Positions 1-7,538 of a stretch of DNA of 12,506 nt are shown piece after piece (within the stretch, counting starts at the first letter, position 1; every line of letters begins with the position of its first letter). The DNA lies in the NCBI GenBank assembly GCA_964427485.1, contig CAYRUP010000054.1:1-12506 (forward strand), written 5' to 3'. The notes beneath the pieces are model-generated. The model ran no database searches, was not told where the DNA came from, and saw only the letters and a list, made by a program, of their open reading frames with translations. The position numbers and the translations under genes were made by a program. This stretch comes from CAYRUP01 sp964427485. GTDB lineage: Bacteria; Pseudomonadota; Gammaproteobacteria; DSM-16500.

Positions 1-1108
1 TGCCCGGTAACATATAAGTATTTGTCATACGCGGCATGGGTGTATGCGCATAGGATTCACGCCGGCCATTGCCGGTTGATTGCATACCCATCAATCGTGC
101 GTTGCGTTTGTCTTGTATATAATTACGCAAAACACCTTTTTCAATTAATACCGTGCATTGAGTAGGAACGCCTTCATCATCGACATTCAATGATCCTCGA
201 CGATTTGGCAAAGTACCGTCGTCAACGACAGTACACAAAGGCGATGCAACCATTTCCCCTATTCTGCCGCTAAAAACCGAGGTACCTTTGCGATTGAAAT
301 CACCCTCCAAACCATGACCCACCGCTTCATGCAATAAAACGCCGGGCCAACCCGGTCCTAATACAACCGGCATGGTGCCAGCTGGAGCCGGTACAGCTTC
401 GAGATTTACAACAGCTTGACGAACCGCTTCACGCGCAAAATTCAAAGCAAGATCATTTTCAATGAAATATTGATAATCATAGCGTCCACCACCCCCTGCA
501 TAACCTTGTTCACGTCTGCCATTTTGTTCAACCACCACGCTCACATTCAATCTTATCAATGGACGAACATCCGCAGCGAGATGGCCATCACTCGCAACCA
601 CCAATACGGTTTCATATTCAGCAGCAAGACTGACACTAACTTGTATAACCCGAGGATCTTGTTCGCGCGTATAAGCATCGACTCGTTGTAATAATGCCAC
701 TTTGTCATGTTGACTTAGTGAATTTAAAGGATTAATGGGTAAATATAACTCATGCCCTACTGTTTTTTTCCAGGCATGAATTGCGTGATGTCCACCCGAT
801 TTACTAATGCTGCGCGCAGCTTCTGCAGCATGATCCAGGGCCGGTAGCAAAATATCATCGGAATACGCGAAACCGGTTTTTTCACCGCTCATTGCGCGCA
901 CGCCCACTCCGCGATCAATATTATAACTGCCGCCTTTAATAATTCCGTCTTCTAAAACCCAGGTTTCTGAACACGTGGATTGAAAATATAAGTCAGCATT
1001 ATCAATTGAGTTGCCTAAGACATGACTCAATACTTTTTGTAACTGATTGTCTGTCAACCCAGCTGGATCTAATAAATCGCGTCGTGCAATTTCCAAAAAA
1101 TTGACCAT
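1..1108 (-). CDS. tldD: TldD metalloprotease subunit, partial (C-terminus off the window)
   Basis: The first 369 codons of TldD, the zinc-peptidase subunit that works with TldE/PmbA in cytoplasmic proteolysis of peptides and small unfolded proteins (known for maturation of microcin B17 and turnover of CcdA in E. coli). The translation begins MVNFLEIARRDLL. It carries the family metal motif HEAVGH at about residues 260-265, followed by GLEGDFNRK, and the stretch NTYMLPG just before the edge. The two His and the Glu of the HExxxH motif are intact; the later cysteine zinc ligand would lie beyond the window. E. coli TldD is about 480 residues, so roughly 110 are missing through truncation by the window, not by mutation. 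The start at 1108 has an AGGCG-type ribosome site about nine bases upstream. The gene is divergent from the lipoprotein gene at 1287. No TldE/PmbA gene is visible here. Identity is very secure. Confidence 0.96.
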   Translation of the reverse strand, partial: MVNFLEIARRDLLDPAGLTDNQLQKVLSHVLGNSIDNADLYFQSTCSETWVLEDGIIKGGSYNIDRGVGVRAMSGEKTGFAYSDDILLPALDHAAEAARSISKSGGHHAIHAWKKTVGHELYLPINPLNSLSQHDKVALLQRVDAYTREQDPRVIQVSVSLAAEYETVLVVASDGHLAADVRPLIRLNVSVVVEQNGRREQGYAGGGGRYDYQYFIENDLALNFAREAVRQAVVNLEAVPAPAGTMPVVLGPGWPGVLLHEAVGHGLEGDFNRKGTSVFSGRIGEMVASPLCTVVDDGTLPNRRGSLNVDDEGVPTQCTVLIEKGVLRNYIQDKRNARLMGMQSTGNGRRESYAHTPMPRMTNTYMLPG

Positions 1109-1159
1109 GTTTTTTCGCCTAATCTTTAAGAAGATATTTCATGATTAAAAAAGAGAGTG

Positions 1160-1188
1160 ATTATACAATGACTCATATTCTATGTCCT
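1160..1188 (-). promoter_or_regulatory. Candidate sigma-70 promoter for tldD
   Basis: On the minus strand a perfect -10 hexamer TATAAT lies at 1165-1160. With a 17-base spacer it is preceded by AGGACA at 1188-1183, which matches four of six -35 consensus bases. The -10 box is about 51 bases upstream of the tldD start codon, a normal leader length. This is pattern matching only; no transcript start is known. Confidence 0.5.
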
Positions 1189-1203
1189 TAAGATTTAATC
1201 AAC

Positions 1204-1232
1204 TTGCCTTTCATACTCAAATACCCTAGGAT
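1204..1232 (+). promoter_or_regulatory. Candidate sigma-70 promoter for the lipoprotein gene
   Basis: TTGCCT at 1204-1209 (four of six -35 bases) and TAGGAT at 1227-1232 (four of six -10 bases) are separated by exactly 17 bases. They sit about 54 bases before the ATG at 1287. The -10 region is embedded in CCTAGGAT, an octamer that also occurs upstream of sdaA. The evidence is modest. Confidence 0.35.
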
Positions 1233-1286
1233 TAAATGCGGGAAAAAATGGATATTTTTAGTTGAATTAGCGCAAGGAAGACAGCC

Positions 1287-1652
1287 ATGAAAATCTCATA
1301 TTTATTGGTCGCAATCATGAGTTTTGCACTTTTAGGTTGTTCTTCCATGCAAACCCATAATCAAGTGCAAAAATCATCAGCAGCCACACCTATTCCGCAA
1401 AAAAATAAAAATCCCATGACAGTTTCGGTTTTTACAAATGGCAGGAATCCAAGCATCCCTTATTCCATCGTGGGCCGTGCAAGCGTTTCGCAATATAACA
1501 TGGCGGGAAACAAACGCCAGGAAGCTATCATCCATGATGCAATGCGCTCTGCTGCAGCTTCAATGGGGGGCGATGCGATTATAAATATCAAGCGCAGTGA
1601 TAAAACGGTAAGTGGTACTGTTATTGCGTATGGGCCTAAGATTACTGTCTAG
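1287..1652 (+). CDS. Small outer-membrane lipoprotein of unknown function
   Basis: A 121-residue predicted lipoprotein. The N-terminus has a positive start (MK), a hydrophobic core and the lipobox LLGC with the acylated cysteine at residue 18. Ser at +2 predicts sorting to the outer membrane. After a Gln/Ser/Asn/Lys-rich linker (about 20-45), a compact domain starts with a beta-like segment (MTVSVFTNG) and includes an alanine-rich helix and the turn SMGGDAIINI at about 92-101. That 'small-residue helix, then G-x-DA-I-I-N-I' pattern resembles the YbjQ/RcsF-type fold, but this is only a resemblance and I do not recognise a named gene. The start is well supported: AAGGAAG at 1274-1280 ends six bases before the ATG. 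It is divergent from tldD, and its last 11 bases overlap the 3' end of the convergent channel gene. No intrinsic terminator is visible between them. Confidence 0.88.
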   Translation: MKISYLLVAIMSFALLGCSSMQTHNQVQKSSAATPIPQKNKNPMTVSVFTNGRNPSIPYSIVGRASVSQYNMAGNKRQEAIIHDAMRSAAASMGGDAIINIKRSDKTVSGTVIAYGPKITV

Positions 1653-4647
1653 ACGGCATCCCACCCTTCACATGAATCTCATGGTGCGGATAAGGCGGTT
1701 CTATCCCATGTTTTTCAAATGCTTCCCAAATTGCCATCAATACATCTGAACGTAAACCCACCCGTGATTTAATTTGGCGTAAATTTATAAAATAACGAAC
1801 TTCAAACTCACTCATCCCATCTGCTAATTCTTTTAAAAATACTTCGGGGGCTGGATCGAGCAATACATTTTTTTCTTGATCCAAAACGTGATGAATAATC
1901 GCCTGCACATCTTGTGGATTATCATGACGATTAATTTTAATTGAGATAACGGTGCGGACAATACTGTCTTTTGCAGTCCAGTTCGTGAATGATTTACTGA
2001 AAATTTCGGCATTCGGTACAATCACTTCCATATGATCCCAAGTACGAACAGTCACCGCTCGCCCACCGATATGCGTCACATCACCTTCACAACCATTAAT
2101 GCTGATAATGTCGCCTACCCGTAAGGGTCGTTCCAGTAATAATAAAAATCCACAAGCAAAGTTATTCACTAAATCGCGCAATCCTAAACCCACACCAAAC
2201 GCAAATGCGGTGGCTACAAATGTTAATGACTTGAAATCAATACCGAGAAAACGTAAGCCGATAAAAATACCAATAACAATCATGGCGTACTGGGTCAAAA
2301 TCGCAATGCTGTTGCGCAAACCTAAATCTTTGGTACGTGAGAGCAACAAACGATACATAAATTCACGCGTCCAACGCGCAGCCCAATACAACAACGAAAC
2401 AATGACAACAAGTTCGATGATACTGAGCGGTGTGATTGTCGTATTTAACACTTCCGCTAAGTGATAATGCAATAATTTATTGAGTCGTTCAACGACCGGA
2501 GATTGTTGATCCCAGCCATATAATAAAAATAACACGACCCATGCAGAGAGAAACAACATAATACGCAACACGCGATCAATGGGCTTAAGAAACGCTTCCG
2601 TCCATAACCATCCATTCGTCACATGCCGTATTAATATTTTGGAAATTCGCTCCATTCCCTCACTCAACAAACCTCTGATAATGAGATAACCCACCAACAC
2701 GACGATGAAAATACTTTCATACCAGGAAATCGTCAAAATCAAATTCACAAAACCAAATAAACCGATAATGGAATTCACTAATAAAATAAGAGGAATTAAT
2801 AAACTTAATAATCGAATGACTCTCCTAAAATAAGTGCGACTTTCATCAATATAAGGTAATAATAAGCCTGGCATTAATTGCCATTGTTTAAGTAAAAACA
2901 AGGAAAACACAAATAAAAATAATAAAAATAAGCGATTAAACAAATCTTTGACTTCATAAATCACTGGAAGTTGATGCATAAAAACAGACAACGCTGTCAC
3001 AATGCCGCCCGCCAGAAAAATTCGTTTTAATTGATGATAAAGACGCACATCATGCCCAGCGCGATCATGCACTGTTTCAACGAGACATAAGCGAGCAATT
3101 AGAATAATAGCCTTAAAGAATAACCAGACTAACGCCAAGTTAATAAAAATAATGTAGTTTTGTACGGGAACACCAAAAAATGCAAACACCCAAAAAATAT
3201 TACCAATCACCGCAATATCAATTAAATTTCGATGCAGCAATTTAATTGAGAGCCATTTTAAATTAACGTGTCCATATTCATGATCTGGAATTCCAATGAC
3301 AATGCGCCGCAAAAAATAATTTAAGAAAACAAAAATCGTTACCCATAGGGTTTGCAGAAAGAAAAATAAAGCCCAACCCCATAATTTAATATCGACGACT
3401 GCATAGGAAACTGCATGCCCAATACTCTTAAACACTTGAAACGCAAGACTCGGCGTAAGTAACAATTCCATGCCCAAATCACGCCATGCTTTAGTCCCAA
3501 AACCAGGCAACCCTTGACGCGCAGATAACTCTTGTTGCAAAGCTTGATCCAGCGAAACACGAAACGCCACAAGACTCTTATTTAAATTCGAAACATTCAC
3601 AAGCGCTGTTTTGTATTTTTCTTCCAGCACGGTAAAACTGGCCTGATAAGCATCCACAGGTTGATCAGACTGAACAAAATAATTTTTTCGTTGCGACAAA
3701 ATATCAACGCGCCCATTCAACAATTGATTGACTCGCACCAATTGTTTTCCTAAAAGTTGGGCTTGATCGCTGGCTTTATTCAACAGTGTAATAGAATTAC
3801 CGCGTGCGATAGATACTTTAAGTTGTTGGATTTGTTGCTGGTAACGCGCAATCAACATACTAAGGTAAGTAAAGTTAATATTTTCATTGATATAAAAAAT
3901 TTGATTTTGCACTCGATCATAAGTCGCTTTATCCAAACGTTTGGATTTATCCATCTCTGCGAGTTCGGCTTCTAGCGCATTCAATTGCTGCAACCATCCG
4001 CTTTGTTGTTGTTCAAAATTCAATTCGGTTTTTGCTTGCTGTGCTTTTAGCAAAAGAATGGTTTGGGATTTTAATAAAGAATCGGCTCGGACATATTTTG
4101 TTTTGTAGAGTTGCAGCATGTTTTCTGCAATATTTTTTAATTGCAGCAGCAAACCCGCTCGACTTTTTTCGAGTCGTAACAAAGCAGTTTGATAATCTAA
4201 TTCTTGCTGTAATTGTATAGCATCGGGTGAACCATTGTGCGCGATTTTAAGTCCAAAAATATTAAACACATTCAGTTGGTTTTGTAATTCTTGAATATCT
4301 TTTTCAAGATGACTAATTGCTTGCTGACATTCTGTTAGTTCAACATTGATTCCATCTAAATTCGATTTTGCAACGGCAATATCCAAATTCATTTGGCTCA
4401 ATTTTTCTTTATTCACCGGTGTCATGACACCCGTATTATCTTGCTGTTTTTGCATTTTTTGCTGATCGACTTCAGCTTGCGTCAATCGATTTTTCAATAA
4501 ATCAATTTGCTGTGAAACCAATTTAGTTTGATCCGCATAGAAACTACTCTCAGAATGCTCAAGATCTTGCGCACTCGCTATCCCGCTTAAAATAAATAAG
4601 CCAATCAAAAAACAAATGATTTTGAAATTAAGCAATCGCTTCAGCAT
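1642..4647 (-). CDS. MscK/KefA-type large mechanosensitive channel (MscS superfamily)
   Basis: A 1001-residue inner-membrane channel expected to open under membrane tension and release solutes on osmotic downshock. Order of parts: a signal peptide at 1-26 ending in the AxA site ASA; a large periplasmic region (about 30-400) rich in Gln, Leu, Lys and Glu with coiled-coil character; about ten or eleven membrane segments from about residue 422; the MscS pore helix at about 807-838 (small residues in FGVGLGLRDLVNN); the cytoplasmic beta domain (ERPLRVGD, then VIVPNAEI); and an alpha-beta tail. The layout matches E. coli MscK and MscM (about 1100 residues) rather than short MscS. The start at 4647 lies inside the end of the upstream permease gene (20-base overlap) and has AGGGTGG six bases before it, so translation is probably coupled. 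The stop overlaps the convergent lipoprotein gene by 11 bases. MscK versus MscM cannot be decided with certainty, so I give no symbol. Confidence 0.93.
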   Translation of the reverse strand: MLKRLLNFKIICFLIGLFILSGIASAQDLEHSESSFYADQTKLVSQQIDLLKNRLTQAEVDQQKMQKQQDNTGVMTPVNKEKLSQMNLDIAVAKSNLDGINVELTECQQAISHLEKDIQELQNQLNVFNIFGLKIAHNGSPDAIQLQQELDYQTALLRLEKSRAGLLLQLKNIAENMLQLYKTKYVRADSLLKSQTILLLKAQQAKTELNFEQQQSGWLQQLNALEAELAEMDKSKRLDKATYDRVQNQIFYINENINFTYLSMLIARYQQQIQQLKVSIARGNSITLLNKASDQAQLLGKQLVRVNQLLNGRVDILSQRKNYFVQSDQPVDAYQASFTVLEEKYKTALVNVSNLNKSLVAFRVSLDQALQQELSARQGLPGFGTKAWRDLGMELLLTPSLAFQVFKSIGHAVSYAVVDIKLWGWALFFFLQTLWVTIFVFLNYFLRRIVIGIPDHEYGHVNLKWLSIKLLHRNLIDIAVIGNIFWVFAFFGVPVQNYIIFINLALVWLFFKAIILIARLCLVETVHDRAGHDVRLYHQLKRIFLAGGIVTALSVFMHQLPVIYEVKDLFNRLFLLFLFVFSLFLLKQWQLMPGLLLPYIDESRTYFRRVIRLLSLLIPLILLVNSIIGLFGFVNLILTISWYESIFIVVLVGYLIIRGLLSEGMERISKILIRHVTNGWLWTEAFLKPIDRVLRIMLFLSAWVVLFLLYGWDQQSPVVERLNKLLHYHLAEVLNTTITPLSIIELVVIVSLLYWAARWTREFMYRLLLSRTKDLGLRNSIAILTQYAMIVIGIFIGLRFLGIDFKSLTFVATAFAFGVGLGLRDLVNNFACGFLLLLERPLRVGDIISINGCEGDVTHIGGRAVTVRTWDHMEVIVPNAEIFSKSFTNWTAKDSIVRTVISIKINRHDNPQDVQAIIHHVLDQEKNVLLDPAPEVFLKELADGMSEFEVRYFINLRQIKSRVGLRSDVLMAIWEAFEKHGIEPPYPHHEIHVKGGMPSRQ

Positions 4648-5863
4648 TAAAAGCCACCCTAGTGCGCATCAACGCTAATAAAATAATGCCAGGAAAACAA
4701 ATGAAAAATGTCCAAGTAAAAAATGTTGCCCAGCCCAAATGTGCAACCATGGTTGCTGCAACAGGCCCCAAAAAAATACGCCCTAAAGAAAAAAGCGCCG
4801 ATAAACAAGCAAACTGAGTCGCGCTATATTTTTGATTGCAAAGTGCTGTCACAAATACAAGCAACGCTGTGGTACTCATGCCCGTACAAAAATTCTCAAT
4901 AAACATGGCCGAGAGCATGACAAAATATTGTTTGCCAACAATCGCAAGTAACACAAAGAGTAAATTTGAAAAAGCCTGAGCAATTCCAAAATAGAGCAAC
5001 CCGCGGAATAAGCCCAATCGCCCTAACAGAGCGCCGCCTGCAAAGGCACCCAAAATGCTGGCAATAAATCCTACCGTTTTATAGGCTACGCCGACATCGG
5101 TTAAGGTAAACCCAAGCCCGCGTAACAAAAAAGTACTCATGAGCTGCAACGCCAGTGCATCGCCCATTTTATACAACACCAAAAAAGGAACAATCAGCAC
5201 AATCGCTTCACGGCGAAATAAATCTTTGAAGGGTTCCACAATCGCTGCGCGTAATGTTTTAGGAGGTTGAATATAGGTTGGAATCTCAGGGGCAAACCAA
5301 GTAACGATAATCGAAACCGCCATCAAAACCGACATGAATTCATAAGTCAATCGCCAGCCCAAATGATCTGCCAAGATAAGCGCACCGCCACCTGAGATAA
5401 TGATGGCGATTCGGGCGGAAAAAATAAACAGTGCAGAACCATAGCCACGCTCACTCGGTAAAAAGGTATCGGTTCGATAGGCATCAATTGCAATATCCTG
5501 TGAGGCAGACATAAATGCGACAAATAAACTCAAAATACCGATCCAGCCAGGCACGATTTGAGGATCCAGATTCGCTAAAATAAATAATCCAATACACAAG
5601 CTTAATTGCGTAATACCGATCCAACCACGACGTCTTCCCCAAAGTGGCGGAACCATTTTATCGATCAGAGGGGCCCAGATAAATTTCAAGCTATAAGGAA
5701 TTCCCACCAGCGAAAGCACACCAATCGTCGCCAAGCTGATGCCTGATTGCGTAAACCAGGCTTGCAAAGTGGAACTTGTTAACGCCAGCGGAAGTCCGGA
5801 GGAAAATCCTAAAAGTGTCACTGCCAAAATGCGGGGGTTGTTCATTATCGATTGTCCGCGCAT
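4628..5863 (-). CDS. ampG: AmpG-like muropeptide permease (MFS)
   Basis: A 411-residue, roughly 12-helix MFS carrier of the AmpG family. AmpG imports GlcNAc-anhydroMurNAc peptides released from peptidoglycan into the cytoplasm for cell-wall recycling; in bacteria with inducible AmpC it also feeds the induction signal. Family signatures are GFSSGLPLAL at about 19-28, the loop FIWAPLIDK followed by GRRRGW at about 61-81, and SASQDIAIDAYRTD at about 119-132, each closely matching E. coli AmpG. E. coli AmpG is 491 residues with 14 segments, so this is a shorter form, as in several other gammaproteobacteria. The start is uncertain: an in-frame ATG at 5845 would give 405 residues beginning MNNPRILAV, and a TATAAT box directly before 5863 favours that shorter start. 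It is the first gene of an operon with the channel gene. No ampD, nagZ or beta-lactamase gene is nearby, so the exact substrate is inferred from family only. Confidence 0.88.
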   Translation of the reverse strand: MRGQSIMNNPRILAVTLLGFSSGLPLALTSSTLQAWFTQSGISLATIGVLSLVGIPYSLKFIWAPLIDKMVPPLWGRRRGWIGITQLSLCIGLFILANLDPQIVPGWIGILSLFVAFMSASQDIAIDAYRTDTFLPSERGYGSALFIFSARIAIIISGGGALILADHLGWRLTYEFMSVLMAVSIIVTWFAPEIPTYIQPPKTLRAAIVEPFKDLFRREAIVLIVPFLVLYKMGDALALQLMSTFLLRGLGFTLTDVGVAYKTVGFIASILGAFAGGALLGRLGLFRGLLYFGIAQAFSNLLFVLLAIVGKQYFVMLSAMFIENFCTGMSTTALLVFVTALCNQKYSATQFACLSALFSLGRIFLGPVAATMVAHLGWATFFTWTFFICFPGIILLALMRTRVAFNAEAIA

Positions 5864-5866
5864 GAA

Positions 5867-5872
5867 ATTATA
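5867..5872 (-). promoter_or_regulatory. Candidate -10 box for the ampG-channel operon
   Basis: A perfect TATAAT on the minus strand, four bases upstream of the ATG at 5863. No good -35 hexamer is visible 16-18 bases further upstream (the sequence there is AT-rich). If it is real, transcription would begin near 5860. The message would then start at or after the annotated ATG, and the second ATG at 5845 would be the true start. Confidence 0.35.
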
Positions 5873-5884
5873 CCTATATTAAAA

Positions 5885-5913
5885 TTGACGTAATTTTATC
5901 ATTAAGCTGTAAA
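5885..5913 (+). promoter_or_regulatory. Candidate sigma-70 promoter for sdaA
   Basis: TTGACG at 5885-5890 (five of six -35 bases) is followed after 17 bases by TGTAAA at 5908-5913 (four of six -10 bases), about 60 bases before the sdaA ATG. A second possibility in the same gap is TTATCA at 5896-5901 with TAGGAT at 5920-5925 (18-base spacer). The AT-rich gap prevents a firm choice. It is shared with the divergent ampG promoter region. Confidence 0.35.
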
Positions 5914-5973
5914 ATTACCTAGGATAGACTAAAATATATATAACTCTCAATAAACTCGCGGAACAATTATTAA

Positions 5974-7350
5974 ATGACAATCAGCGTATTCAATTTATTC
6001 TCCATTGGTATTGGACCTTCTAGCTCTCATACCGTAGGACCCATGAAAGCAGCAAAAGAATTTGTTAGCTTATTAAATCAAAACAATAAGTTACTCGAAA
6101 CCCAGCGTGTCAAAGTAGAGTTATTTGGCTCCTTGGCATTTACTGGAAAAGGACATGGTACCGATGGCGCAATTTTATTAGGATTGGAAGGCAACGCGCC
6201 TGACACGATCAATCCGGATATCATTCGCCCCCGCATGCAAGAAATTCTAACTCAGCAAAAAATGAATATTGCAGGCAATCACGTCATTGATTTTCATTTT
6301 AATCGTGATTTTGAATTGAATTTAAAAGATTTATTACCCGCCCATACCAATGGTATGCGTTTCACCGCCTATGACCAGAATGACAATATTCTGTTAACAA
6401 AAATTTATTATTCGATTGGTGGCGGGTTTATTATTGATGAAGAACAGGCAAATCAAACAACGCTGCCTGTGGATCATCCTATTCCCTATCCTTTCGTTAC
6501 TACGAAAGAATTATTAGAACACTGCGAGAAAAATCAGCTTTCCATTAAAGATGTGATGTTTGCTAATGAATCCAGCATGCATCCTGAAACGGAAGTAATA
6601 GCCCGTTTGTTACAAATTACCAAAGTAATGCGTGAATGTATTGACAAAGGTTGTGGTACATCAGGTATTTTGCCTGGCGGTTTGCAAATTAAACGCCGTG
6701 CGCCGGAGTTATTCCAGAAGTTACAGCAAAAAGGCCGTCCAACTTCCTATGAATATACTGACAGCATGGGTTGGTTAAATTTATATGCGATCGCAGTCAA
6801 CGAAGAAAATGCGGCAGGCAGTCGAGTTGTTACCGCACCGACCAATGGTGCTGCTGGCGTTATTCCTGCCGTGTTGTATTATTATTTGGATTTTTATCCC
6901 GAAGCGAAAGAAGAAGATATTATTGAATTCATGCTCACCGCAGGCGCTATTGCCATTCTTTATAAAAAAGGCGCTTCCATTTCCGGCGCTGAAGTCGGTT
7001 GTCAGGGTGAAGTCGGTGTCGCAAGTTCTATGGCTGCCGCCGCTTTAACCGCTGTCATGGGTGGAACCATTCATCAAATTGAAAATGCCGCAGAAATCGC
7101 AATGGAACACCACCTTGGAATGACCTGCGACCCTATTAATGGTTTAGTGCAAATCCCTTGTATCGAGCGAAACGCAATGGGTGCCGTCAAAGCAGTCAAT
7201 GCGGCGCGTTTAGCCTTATTAGGCGACGGTCAGCACTTTGTGTCACTGGATAAAGTGATTGCGACGATGAAACAGACGGGTAAAGATATGATGTCGATTT
7301 ATAAGGAAACTTCGTTAGGTGGGCTGGCGGCAAATATTCCTGAATGTTGA
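5974..7350 (+). CDS. sdaA: L-serine dehydratase (L-serine ammonia-lyase), iron-sulfur type
   Basis: A cytoplasmic [4Fe-4S] enzyme that converts L-serine to pyruvate and ammonia, letting serine serve as carbon and energy source. It is a complete 458-residue single-chain enzyme with the beta domain first (IGIGPSSSHTVGPMKAA at about 11-27) and the alpha catalytic domain after (SRVVTAPTNGAAGVIPA at about 283-299, then KKGASISGAEVGCQGE). The three cluster cysteines are C343, C385 and C396. The protein ends in C458, which fits the 'tail-in-mouth' arrangement described for the Legionella pneumophila enzyme, where the C-terminal Cys binds the cluster. The start matches the family N-terminus closely, although its ribosome site is weak (CGGAA about ten bases upstream). 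It is divergent from ampG and followed by a palindromic repeat. The chain shows no damage. Identity is very secure; sdaA versus sdaB or tdcG naming is by convention. Confidence 0.96.
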   Translation: MTISVFNLFSIGIGPSSSHTVGPMKAAKEFVSLLNQNNKLLETQRVKVELFGSLAFTGKGHGTDGAILLGLEGNAPDTINPDIIRPRMQEILTQQKMNIAGNHVIDFHFNRDFELNLKDLLPAHTNGMRFTAYDQNDNILLTKIYYSIGGGFIIDEEQANQTTLPVDHPIPYPFVTTKELLEHCEKNQLSIKDVMFANESSMHPETEVIARLLQITKVMRECIDKGCGTSGILPGGLQIKRRAPELFQKLQQKGRPTSYEYTDSMGWLNLYAIAVNEENAAGSRVVTAPTNGAAGVIPAVLYYYLDFYPEAKEEDIIEFMLTAGAIAILYKKGASISGAEVGCQGEVGVASSMAAAALTAVMGGTIHQIENAAEIAMEHHLGMTCDPINGLVQIPCIERNAMGAVKAVNAARLALLGDGQHFVSLDKVIATMKQTGKDMMSIYKETSLGGLAANIPEC

Positions 7351-7415
7351 TCCTTATGCCCTTAAGCTATCATGAGCCAAAGTCTATTTTTTTTGTGTTA
7401 GAATAATAGTACGTA

Positions 7416-7487
7416 ATGTCATCCTGAGCGCAGCGAAGGATCGCTAAATTATAATAAGGCGATCCTTCGCTACGCTCAGGATGACAT
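7416..7487. repeat. 72-bp palindromic repeat element (29-bp arms, 14-base loop)
   Basis: The arms at 7416-7444 and 7459-7487 are inverted copies with one mismatch (C7431 against A7472), around the loop TAAATTATAATAAG. In a minus-strand transcript the mismatch becomes a G-U pair, so the whole stem could form. The core, CATCCTGAGCGCAGCGAAGG, is of a type I recognise as dispersed and highly repeated in many unrelated bacterial genomes. No target-site duplication is visible next to the arms (ACGTA on the left, CGCAG on the right), and no T-tract follows on either strand, so it is not a standard intrinsic terminator. It could still block transcript decay or limit read-through from sdaA into the next gene. 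Confidence 0.85.
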
Positions 7488-7538
7488 CGCAGTTCCCTGA
7501 AACATGAACCAATTTCTTAATATTTTTTAAGGGATTTT

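Noticed and set aside
416..691. 91-codon open frame on the plus strand
   Set aside because: It lies entirely inside tldD on the opposite strand, which has clear family motifs; its composition and lack of any motif mark it as a shadow frame.
2099..2464. 121-codon open frame on the plus strand
   Set aside because: It is antisense to the MscS domain of the channel gene, is low-complexity (Lys, Asn, Ser, Pro) and has no recognisable domain.
7361..7395. Possible intrinsic terminator after sdaA, with a run of eight T at about 7386-7393
   Set aside because: The sequence before the T-run can form only a stem of about three base pairs, too weak for an intrinsic terminator; the strong hairpin further on has no T-tract.
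7351..7538. Insertion sequence or transposon remnant between sdaA and the MFS gene
   Set aside because: Only the 72-bp palindrome is present; there is no transposase fragment and no visible target-site duplication.
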